Source: Pseudomonas sp. RIT-PI-q (lineage in GTDB: Bacteria > Pseudomonadota > Gammaproteobacteria > Pseudomonadales > Pseudomonadaceae). From it: DNA of 64,000 nt. Below, in pieces: positions 57,204-64,000 of this stretch (the stretch's first letter is position 1; every line of letters begins with the position of its first letter). Location: assembly GCF_001297125.1 (NCBI RefSeq), contig NZ_LHPC01000022.1, positions 1 through 64,000 on the forward strand, in the 5' to 3' direction. Both the position numbers and the translations under genes were made by a program. Under the pieces are notes generated by a model, which did no database searches, was not told where the DNA came from, and worked only from the letters and a program-made list of their open reading frames with translations.

Positions 57204-57950
57204 TCAGCGTCCGCCACCCAAATCAACAAACGTCCCGGTCGCATACGAAGCCTTGTCCGACAGCAACCAGACAATTGCCTCAGCCACTTCATCCGGCCGA
57301 CCACCACGAGCCATCGGGATCGCCGACTCAAGCTTGCTGACCCGGTCCGGATCACCGCTCAGCGCATGGAAATCGGTGTAGATGAAACCCGGCCGCACGG
57401 CGTTGACGCGGATACCCTCGCCCGCCACTTCCTTGGACAGGCCGATAGTGAAGCTGTCCAGCGCACCTTTGGATGCCGCGTAATCCACGTACTCGTTGGG
57501 TGATCCCAAGCGCGAGGCCACCGAGGACACGTTGACGATGCTGCCGCCCTGCCCGCCATGCTTGGGCGACATGCGCAGGATCGCGTGCTTAGCGCAGAGG
57601 ATCGGGGCCAGCACGTTGGTCTTGAGGATTTTAAGGATGCGAAATTCGGACATTTCGTCGACCCGGGACTTGTGCCCCACGGTGCCAGCGTTGTTCACCA
57701 GTGCCGTAACCCTACCCAACTCGGTGTCTACGCGGTGGAACAGACCGATCACTTCGTCTTCGATGCTGACGTCGGCGCGTACTGCGATGGCTTGCGCACC
57801 CAGGGCACGAACTTGCTCCAGCACACGTTGCGCGGCCTCTTCGTCGGCCTGGTAGTTGATACAGATCCGATAGCCTTGTTCGGCGGCCAACAGGGCTGTG
57901 GCGGCACCGATGCCGCGGCTGCCTCCGGTGATGACGATGACTTTATCCAT
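57204..57950 (-). CDS. SDR family oxidoreductase
   Basis: A 248-residue short-chain dehydrogenase/reductase. The cofactor motif TGGSRGIG is at residues 7-14, NNAGTVG near residue 87, the catalytic Ser is in IVNVSSVASRLG, and Tyr/Lys are in YVDYAASKGALD. The C-terminus VRPGFIYTDFHA..GRPDEVAEAIVWLLSDKASYATGTFVDLGGGR is that of the classical FabG-like subgroup. Inserted residues AILRMSPKHGGQGGS are typical of the Pseudomonas YgfF/glucose-dehydrogenase-like set. The substrate is not deducible. Start at 57950 (MDKVIVITGG). It is flanked upstream by duplicated REP DNA. Confidence 0.88.
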   Translation of the reverse strand: MDKVIVITGGSRGIGAATALLAAEQGYRICINYQADEEAAQRVLEQVRALGAQAIAVRADVSIEDEVIGLFHRVDTELGRVTALVNNAGTVGHKSRVDEMSEFRILKILKTNVLAPILCAKHAILRMSPKHGGQGGSIVNVSSVASRLGSPNEYVDYAASKGALDSFTIGLSKEVAGEGIRVNAVRPGFIYTDFHALSGDPDRVSKLESAIPMARGGRPDEVAEAIVWLLSDKASYATGTFVDLGGGR

Positions 57951-58010
57951 GAAAGCTTTCCCCCAATCCAAGCGTAAGCGGTCGGGGCCAAGAATAACCG
58001 CCATTGCTGG

Positions 58011-58210
58011 TTTTTGCATGGGCTCTGGTTCTGTGGTGTCCAGGCCGACGCCATCGCGGGCAAGCCCGGCTCCCACAGGATATGCAAAACCTGTGGGAGT
58101 TTTTGCATGGGCTCTGGTTCTGTGGTGTCCAGGCCGACGCCGTCGCGGGCAAGCCCGGCTCCCACAGGATATGCAAAACCTGTGGGAGCGTGGCTTGCCC
58201 GCGAATAACG
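58011..58210. repeat. 89-bp tandem duplication of a REP-containing unit
   Basis: The unit starting tttttgcatgggctctggtt begins at 58011 and again at 58100. Each copy is 89 bases, differing at one position (ccatcg/ccgtcg). Each ends with paired gcgggcaagcccggctccca and ctgtgggag. A final inverted half ending cttgcccgcgaa closes the array near 58206. The 273-base gap 57951-58223 holds nothing else. Confidence 0.9.
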
Positions 58211-58223
58211 ATAACGCGGTGTG

Positions 58224-60305
58224 TCAGGCGGTGGCGAGTTGTTCTGCGCGATGGATGTCGATCATGAAGCGTTCGGCCGGCAGTGGGTGACCGAGCAGGT
58301 AGCCCTGCAACGAATCGCAGCCGAGCTGGGTCAGGAAGTCCTGCTGCGAGTCGGTTTCCACGCCTTCGGCGACGATTCGCAGGCCCAAGGCCTGGCCGAG
58401 GGCGACGATGGCGGAAACGATGGCGGCATCGTCGCTATCACGTTCCAGATCGCGAACAAAACCCCGGTCGATCTTCAGCTCGTTGGCCGGCAGGCGCTTG
58501 AGGTACATCAAACTCGAATAGCCAGTGCCAAAATCATCGATGGACAGGTCGACGCCCATTTCCGACAGCTCCTGAAGCACCGTCATGCTCGCATCGGCAT
58601 CGCTCATGGCAGTGGTTTCGGTGATTTCCAGGGTCAGGCTGTTGGCCGGTAAATGGTGCGTGGCCAGGGCCTTGGCGACGCTCTGGACCAGGCCGACGTG
58701 GCAGAACTGCAAGGCCGAGAGGTTCACCGCGATGCGCCAGTTGGTGTAACCGAGCACGTACCACTCGCGCATCTGGCGGCAGGCTTCGTTGAGCACCCAG
58801 TCACCAATCGGAATGATCAGCCCGGTCTTCTCCGCCAGTTCGATGAACTTGTCCGGCAGCAGCATGCCCTGAGTCGGGTGCTCCCAGCGCAGCAGCGCTT
58901 CGGCACCGACCGGCCGGCCATTGGCGGCGTCGAACTTGGGCTGGTAATAGAGGCTGAACTGTTGCTGCTCAACTGCATTGCGCAGGTCTTGCAGCAGTTG
59001 CAACTGTTTGCGCGCGTTGCTGTTCATCGAGGCGTCGAAGAAGCTGTAGCCGTTTTTGCCCGCCCCCTTGGCGTGATACATCGCCGCGTCGGCATTCATC
59101 AGCAATTCATCGGCGGTTTGACCGTTGCCCGGGTAGAGCGCGATGCCAACGCTGGCAGAGATTTGCAAGTCATGTTCGGCGACCCGGAACGAGCGCGCGA
59201 TCAGCCCGACCTGACGAGCCGCCAGGTTCAAGGCGTCATTCTGTTCTTCGAGTTGCACCAGCAACACGAACTCATCGCCGCCGATCCGCGCCAGGGTGTC
59301 CTGGCTGCGCAAATCTTCGCGCAGGCGCAAGCCCACTTCACGCAACAGCTGATCGCCCATATGGTGGCCGAAAGCATCGTTGACCGGCTTGAAACCGTCC
59401 AGATCGATGAACATCAATGCAAAACAGCCGCCCTGCTCCTGCACCCTCGACATCGCTTGATCAATGCGGTCAGCCAGCAACACCCGATTCGGCAGGCCGG
59501 TCAGGGTGTCGTGCAGGGCCAGTTGAGTCAGTTCGCGGTTGGCCTCGGTCAGTGAGTGAGCGAGGCCGGCGGTGCGGGCCTCCAGGCGTGCATCGAGAAT
59601 CGAGGTCAGCAAGGCAATGCTCAACACCGCCAGGGTGGTGACCAGCACCAGATTGTCCAGGCCTTTGCCGTTGAGGCCTGTGATGGCCGCGCCACAGAAA
59701 CTGCCGTCGGCGAATCGCGCCGCCGCCATGGCGGTGTAGTGCATGCCGACAATCGCGATGCCCATGATCACCGCTGCGCCGCCACGAATCAGGCCGACAT
59801 ACGGGGTGTGCTGGCGCAAGCGGAAGGCAATCCACAACGCGGCACCCGAGGCGCCAACAGCGATGAGCAGCGATGTGCCGAACAGCGTCGGGTCGTAATC
59901 GATCCCCGGTTGCATGCGCATCGCGGCCATGCCGGTGTAATGCATGGCACTGATGCCGGCACCCATGACCAGCGCGCCGAACGCCAGTTGCCAGGCCGGC
60001 AATCGCGGTTGACTGACCAGCCACAGGGCAAAGCCGCAGGACAAAATCCCGATCAACAGCGATAGAAAAGTAATAGCGACGTCGTAGCCGAGGTCGATGG
60101 GGAGTTTGAAGGCGAGCATGCCGATGAAATGCATCGACCACACGCCAACCCCCATGGCAAAGGCCCCACCCGCTGTCCATAGATGCACTGCCCGGCCTTT
60201 GGCGGTGGCAATGCGTCCAGTCAGGTCGAGCGCGGTATAGGAGGCAAGAATCGCCACACAAAGCGAGATGATAACCAGCGTGGGGGAATAGCTACCGATG
60301 AGCAT
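58224..60305 (-). CDS. MHYT-GGDEF-EAL cyclic-di-GMP protein
   Basis: A 693-residue membrane protein. Residues 1-~240 hold seven hydrophobic segments with MHYT-domain repeats (SMHFIGM, AMHYTGM, GMHYTAM), proposed to bind metal and sense gas. Then comes a GGDEF domain (DTLTGLPNRVLLADRI.., ARIGGDEFVLLVQ, intact active site) and an EAL domain (VGAEALLRWEHPTQG, LTLEITETTAMSDADAS, LSIDDFGTGYSSLMYLKRLP, LKIDRGFVRDL). Both catalytic motifs look complete, so it may make or degrade c-di-GMP. The layout is that of P. aeruginosa NbdA and MucR. The start at 60305 has GAGAAG upstream. It is a lone gene between repeat arrays. Confidence 0.92.
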   Translation of the reverse strand: MLIGSYSPTLVIISLCVAILASYTALDLTGRIATAKGRAVHLWTAGGAFAMGVGVWSMHFIGMLAFKLPIDLGYDVAITFLSLLIGILSCGFALWLVSQPRLPAWQLAFGALVMGAGISAMHYTGMAAMRMQPGIDYDPTLFGTSLLIAVGASGAALWIAFRLRQHTPYVGLIRGGAAVIMGIAIVGMHYTAMAAARFADGSFCGAAITGLNGKGLDNLVLVTTLAVLSIALLTSILDARLEARTAGLAHSLTEANRELTQLALHDTLTGLPNRVLLADRIDQAMSRVQEQGGCFALMFIDLDGFKPVNDAFGHHMGDQLLREVGLRLREDLRSQDTLARIGGDEFVLLVQLEEQNDALNLAARQVGLIARSFRVAEHDLQISASVGIALYPGNGQTADELLMNADAAMYHAKGAGKNGYSFFDASMNSNARKQLQLLQDLRNAVEQQQFSLYYQPKFDAANGRPVGAEALLRWEHPTQGMLLPDKFIELAEKTGLIIPIGDWVLNEACRQMREWYVLGYTNWRIAVNLSALQFCHVGLVQSVAKALATHHLPANSLTLEITETTAMSDADASMTVLQELSEMGVDLSIDDFGTGYSSLMYLKRLPANELKIDRGFVRDLERDSDDAAIVSAIVALGQALGLRIVAEGVETDSQQDFLTQLGCDSLQGYLLGHPLPAERFMIDIHRAEQLATA

Positions 60306-60461
60306 GAGACTTCTCGCGACTACCCTCCGTACTGCTTCCATTCTCGGAGGGGCAAATCGGGCGATTGTACTGATTGCGTAAAAGAACGCACTGACAAAAT
60401 TAGCAAAAAGCCATCAAGTCGATGAAACGCTTGTTTGACACCTCTGAGCGACCGCATTCAC

Positions 60462-60611
60462 CTGTAGCAGCTGCCGAGCCTGCGAGGCTGCGTTCGGCTG
60501 CGAAGCAGTCGTAAAACCATACAACGCGGTGTGTCAGACAAACCGCGTTTACCGGATTTGCGAGGACTGCGTCCTCGAACGCAGCCTCGCAGGCTCGGCA
60601 GCTGCTACAGG
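60462..60611. repeat. Long hairpin of the same family as 33141-33289
   Basis: ctgtagcagctgccgagcct.. at the left and ..gctcggcagctgctacag at the right pair over the outer ~30-35 bases on each side, with a longer, less regular centre than the copy at 33141. It lies between the divergent-end c-di-GMP gene and opmB, downstream of the latter, and fills most of the 310-base gap 60306-60615. Confidence 0.85.
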
Positions 60612-60615
60612 AGCC

Positions 60616-62097
60616 CTATTCTTTTTCGCTTACCTGCAACGCCCCATCCCAGCCACCGCCCAGCGCCGCTATCAACTGCACGCTGGCGATCAGGCGGCTC
60701 TGCAACAAGTCCAGCATGTTGCGTTCATTGTTCAACGCCGTGGCTTGAACCACCACCACATCGAGGTAAGCAATCAACCCGGCCTTGTACTGGTTCTGGA
60801 TCAGGCGCAAGGATTCACGCGCGGCATCCAGCGCCTGTTGACGCACTTCGGATTCGTGTTCCAGGACTTTGAGCTGGACCAGGTAGTTTTCCACCTCACG
60901 GAAGCCGTCGAGTACGGTCTGGCGGTATTTGGCCACGGTTTCGTCATAGGCAGCTTCGCTGCGGTCGACTTCCGCCGAACGCTGACCACCGTCAAACAAG
61001 GTCATGGCCAGTTGTGGCCCGACCGACCAGAAACGGTTGGGCAGGCTGATCCAGTTGGCGTATGTGCTGCTGCTATAACCACCGTTCATGCTCAACGTCA
61101 GGTCCGGGTAGTAGGCAGCCTTGGCCACGCCGATGTTGGCATTCGCGGCGATCACCGAACGCTCGGCGGAGGCAATGTCCGGGCGGCGTTCCAGCAACTG
61201 CGAAGGCAAGCCCAGCGGCACCTCGGGCAACACCGGGATGTCCTTGGATTCCGCCAGGTTGAACTCGGCCGGCGCCAACCCGATGAGTACGGCAATGGCG
61301 TTTTCGAACTGCGCACGCTGCCAGATCAAATCGACCATGTCCGCCTCGGTGCTCTTGAGCTGAGTCTGTGCCTGAGCCACCGCGTCCTTGCCGGAGACAC
61401 CGGCGCGGTATTGGTTTTCGGTCATTGTCAGCGAGCGCTTATAGGCCTCGACCGTCGCTTCCAGCAAACGCTTCTGCTCATCGATCACCCGCAATTGCAG
61501 GTAGTTCTGCACCAATTCCGACTGCTGGCTCAGGCGCATCGCAGCCAGATCAGCGAAGCTCGCCTCGGCGTTCGCGGTGTCGGCTTGCAACCCACGGCGC
61601 AACTTGCCCCAGATATCGGCTTCCCAGCTGACCCCGGCCTGGGCGGTATAAGTGTCGCGAATCCCGCTGGAAGAACTGGTCAGGCTCGAACTGCTGCTAC
61701 CGGTGCCCTGGCTGGAGCGGTTTTTCCCGACGGTCAGGTCCACCGTCGGAAAAAACGCACCGCGAGCACTTTTTACCAAGGCCTGGGCCTGACGGTATTG
61801 GGCTTCGGACTGGGCAACGGTCTGGTTGGAACTGTTGAGTTTTTCGATCAGGCCGTTGAGCTGTTGATCGCCATACAACTCCCACCAGGCACCGCGGGCC
61901 AGGGAATCGCTCGGGTTGGCTTGACGCCAACCTGCCGCTTCTTTGTACTGCACCGGATCGGCGGTTTGCGGGCGCTGGTAATCCCGGCCGATGGCGCAGG
62001 CGCTGAGCAGCGCCACGCAGAGCGACAGACTCAACAAACGTGAGCCTCGGGCCGTGATCAGCGGTGCGGTCAGGTTGATAAGCGAACGGTCAGTCAT
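60616..62097 (-). CDS. opmB: Outer-membrane efflux lipoprotein OpmB (RND system)
   Basis: A 493-residue TolC/OprM-type channel. A lipobox LLSACAIG near residue 34 marks a lipoprotein. Two OEP repeats follow, with family strings WWELYGDQQLNGLIEKL, SWEADIWGKLRRGLQAD, YLQLRVIDEQ, LPSQLLERRPDIASAERSVIAANANIGVAKAAYYPDLTLS and GQRSAEVDRSEAAYD. It forms the outer duct for the RND pump. It overlaps the upstream pump gene by four bases, as in muxABC-opmB of P. aeruginosa, hence the symbol, though other NodT-type systems are similar. Confidence 0.87.
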   Translation of the reverse strand: MTDRSLINLTAPLITARGSRLLSLSLCVALLSACAIGRDYQRPQTADPVQYKEAAGWRQANPSDSLARGAWWELYGDQQLNGLIEKLNSSNQTVAQSEAQYRQAQALVKSARGAFFPTVDLTVGKNRSSQGTGSSSSSLTSSSSGIRDTYTAQAGVSWEADIWGKLRRGLQADTANAEASFADLAAMRLSQQSELVQNYLQLRVIDEQKRLLEATVEAYKRSLTMTENQYRAGVSGKDAVAQAQTQLKSTEADMVDLIWQRAQFENAIAVLIGLAPAEFNLAESKDIPVLPEVPLGLPSQLLERRPDIASAERSVIAANANIGVAKAAYYPDLTLSMNGGYSSSTYANWISLPNRFWSVGPQLAMTLFDGGQRSAEVDRSEAAYDETVAKYRQTVLDGFREVENYLVQLKVLEHESEVRQQALDAARESLRLIQNQYKAGLIAYLDVVVVQATALNNERNMLDLLQSRLIASVQLIAALGGGWDGALQVSEKE

Positions 62098-64000
62098 AGC
62101 GGAGTTCCCAGGGCGGCATCGGTACGCCCCCCACGCCAGTGGTTGAAGCGATGGCGCAGTTTGTCGAGATAGAGGTAAACCACCGGGGTGGTGTAAAGGG
62201 TCAGCACCTGGCTGAAGATCAGCCCGCCGATGATGGTCAGGCCCAATGGCTGACGCACTGCCGCACCTTCGGCACGGCCCAGCAGCAACGGCAAGGCACC
62301 GAGAAGCGCCGCCAGGGTGGTCATCAGAATCGGCCGCAGGCGTTGCAGGCAGGCGCTGCGAATCGACTCCAGCGGCGCCAGGCCTTGATGGCGTTCGAGC
62401 TGCAAGGCCAGGTCGATCATCAGAATCGCGTTTTTCTTCACCACACCGATCAGCAGGAACAAGCCGAGCAACGAGATCAGGCTGAACTCCCCGCCCAGCG
62501 CATAGATCGACAGCAACGCGCCAACCCCGGCCGAGGGCAAGGTCGAGAGAATGGTCAGCGGATGGATGTAGCTTTCATACAGCACACCCAGCACCAGATA
62601 CACCGCCACCAGCGCGCCGAGAATCATCCACGGCTGGCTCTTCTGCGTCGCGGCAAAGGCGTCGGCGGTGCCGGCCATTTTCGCGATGACGTCTTCCGGC
62701 AAGCCGACCTTGGCAATCGCCCGCTCGATGGCCGCACTGCCCTGCTCCACCGTCACGCCTTCAGCCATGTCGAAAGAAATGCTTTCCGAGGCGAACTGGC
62801 CTTCGTGGCTGACCCGGTCGTCTTCCAGGCTGTTTTCGTAATGGGCGATGGTCGACAGCGGGATCCGCGCGCCGTCGGCGGTGATCACCTGGACCTGTTT
62901 GAGGGTGATCGGGTCCTGGGCGTATTTCGGATTGACCTCCATCACCACCTGATACTGGTTGAGGCTGTCGTAAATCGTCGAAATCTGCCGCTGGCTGTAG
63001 GCGTTGTTCAGCACCGAAGTCACCATGTCCATGTCGACCCCCAGGCGTTTGGCCTGGTCGCGATCGACAATCAGCGTCACTTGCTGCGCACCACGGCCTT
63101 CACGGGCGTCAATGGCCGTCAGTTCCGGCAACGCTTTCAACGCCGTGACGACTTTCGGATACCACTCGCGCAACGACCCCAGATCACCGCTTTGCAGGAT
63201 GTAGGAATACTGCGCAGTGGTTTGTTCGCGACCGCCACCAAATTGCAGGTCCTGATCGGCCATCAGCATTAGCTGCGCGCCAGCGACCTTGGGCATTTCC
63301 TTGCGCAGACGTTCGATGACTTTCTGCGCGGAAATGTTGCGTTCCTTGATCGGCTTCAGGCGCACTAGCATGAAGGCGTTGTTGGTGCCGTTGGTGCCGC
63401 CGATGAAACCGGCAACGCTTTGCACCGCGTCGTCCTTGAGCACGGCACGGCGGAAAGTTTCCATTTTCGGCTGCATCACGCTGAACGACAGGCCGTCGTC
63501 GCCGCGCACGAAACCGATCAGTTGGCCGGTATCCTGCTGAGGCAAAAACGTTTTAGGAACAACTACATACAGCGCAATGTTCACGCCAATAGTTACAAAT
63601 AAACTAAGCAACGTCAGCCGGCGATGGCGCAGCACCCAGTCAAGACTGGTCGCGTATTTGCCGACCATCCACTCGTTGGCGCGCTGACTCCAGCGTTGCA
63701 GGCGGTTTTCCTGACCCGGCGTATGCGGCTTGAGCCATCGGGCACAGAGCATCGGCGTCAGCGTCAGCGAAACCACCAGCGACACCACGATAGACGCCGC
63801 CAGGGTGATGGAAAACTCGCGAAACAGGCTTTCGATGATCCCGCCCATGAACAGGATCGACAGGAACACCGCCACCAGCGAGACGTTCATCGACAGCAAG
63901 GTGAAGCCGACTTCCTGCGCCCCAAGGTACGCGGCCTTCATCGGCGGCACACCTTCGTCGATGTGCCGGGAGATGTTCTCCAGCACCACGATGGCGTCGT
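62094..64000 (-). CDS. muxC: RND efflux pump subunit MuxC, C-terminal part
   Basis: 635 codons of an RND transporter whose 5' end lies outside the window. The first visible residues DAIVVLENISRHIDEG are the conserved DDAIVVxEN region after transmembrane segment 4. Later parts show FREFSITLAASIVVSLVVSLTLTPMLCARWL, the periplasmic porter segments, and the last membrane group VKKNAILMIDLALQLER with RLRPILMTTLAALLGALPLLLG. It belongs to the multidrug MdtC/MuxC subgroup that works with a second RND partner (MuxB), expected beyond the edge. It overlaps opmB (ATGA). Confidence 0.88.
   Translation of the reverse strand, partial: DAIVVLENISRHIDEGVPPMKAAYLGAQEVGFTLLSMNVSLVAVFLSILFMGGIIESLFREFSITLAASIVVSLVVSLTLTPMLCARWLKPHTPGQENRLQRWSQRANEWMVGKYATSLDWVLRHRRLTLLSLFVTIGVNIALYVVVPKTFLPQQDTGQLIGFVRGDDGLSFSVMQPKMETFRRAVLKDDAVQSVAGFIGGTNGTNNAFMLVRLKPIKERNISAQKVIERLRKEMPKVAGAQLMLMADQDLQFGGGREQTTAQYSYILQSGDLGSLREWYPKVVTALKALPELTAIDAREGRGAQQVTLIVDRDQAKRLGVDMDMVTSVLNNAYSQRQISTIYDSLNQYQVVMEVNPKYAQDPITLKQVQVITADGARIPLSTIAHYENSLEDDRVSHEGQFASESISFDMAEGVTVEQGSAAIERAIAKVGLPEDVIAKMAGTADAFAATQKSQPWMILGALVAVYLVLGVLYESYIHPLTILSTLPSAGVGALLSIYALGGEFSLISLLGLFLLIGVVKKNAILMIDLALQLERHQGLAPLESIRSACLQRLRPILMTTLAALLGALPLLLGRAEGAAVRQPLGLTIIGGLIFSQVLTLYTTPVVYLYLDKLRHRFNHWRGGRTDAALGTPL

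Noticed and set aside
58011..58206. CRISPR-like array
   Set aside because: Only two full units of 89 bases that are nearly identical throughout, with no constant repeat and variable spacers; it is duplicated REP DNA. No CRISPR or cas genes were seen anywhere.

Overview
The window looks like chromosomal DNA from a member of the Pseudomonas fluorescens group. Most of it is GC-rich. It is littered with Pseudomonas-type REP hairpins (gcgggcaagcc..gctcctac and gcgggcaagcccgctcccac families), and it carries the Pseudomonas trehalose/alpha-glucan gene set, a MuxABC-OpmB type efflux locus, an sfnG locus and an EfeUOB iron system. No tRNA, rRNA, CRISPR array, insertion sequence or prophage was recognised.

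Layout. (1) 156-5775: an AraC-type regulator, then a Fur-box-preceded efeU-efeO-efeB-efeM operon for iron uptake. (2) 5873-9550: a lone 1225-residue toxin-like protein of modest GC. (3) 9680-17709: pssA, a TetR/NTF2-like pair, a divergent sulfur-acquisition pair (sfnG and a DszC/acyl-CoA-dehydrogenase-like gene) with sigma-54 promoter matches on both sides, a TSUP permease, nudC and a crotonase. (4) 18270-29260: glgA-treZ-malQ-treY, a DUF2934 gene and glgX. (5) 29262-34192: a translationally coupled acyl-CoA-dehydrogenase-like / PIG-L / methyltransferase / glycosyltransferase set, a second and catalytically altered PIG-L gene, and an EEP-family gene. (6) 34391-38352: two autotransporter-barrel genes. 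(7) 38484-46243, minus strand: glgE-treS/maltokinase-glgB. (8) 47177-51781: an AT-rich island encoding a microcin-B17-like thiazole/oxazole-modified peptide system. (9) 51885-55894: mgtC-like, DUF3203, ccoG and a MocR regulator. (10) 56035-56925: two unknown AT-rich genes. (11) 57204-64000: an SDR, an MHYT-GGDEF-EAL protein, opmB and the C-terminal part of muxC.

The two sugar operons form one pathway. TreS converts trehalose to maltose, its fused kinase makes maltose-1-phosphate, GlgE polymerises it and GlgB branches the polymer. GlgX, MalQ, TreY and TreZ trim it and return trehalose. GlgA adds a second glucan-forming route.

The most interesting locus is the mcb-like island. Gene order is mcbA-B-C-D-E-F, as in the E. 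coli microcin B17 operon, but with no mcbG. The precursor is a short leader followed by a Gly/Ser/Cys tract. The YcaO gene (mcbD) carries two lesions: an in-frame TGA where a Trp codon is expected, and a one-base frame change at a T6 run. That run also forms a correctly phased T TTT TTG slippery heptamer. Everything around mcbD is open. The locus is therefore either a recently silenced producer that keeps its export/immunity genes, or a case of recoding or sequence error.
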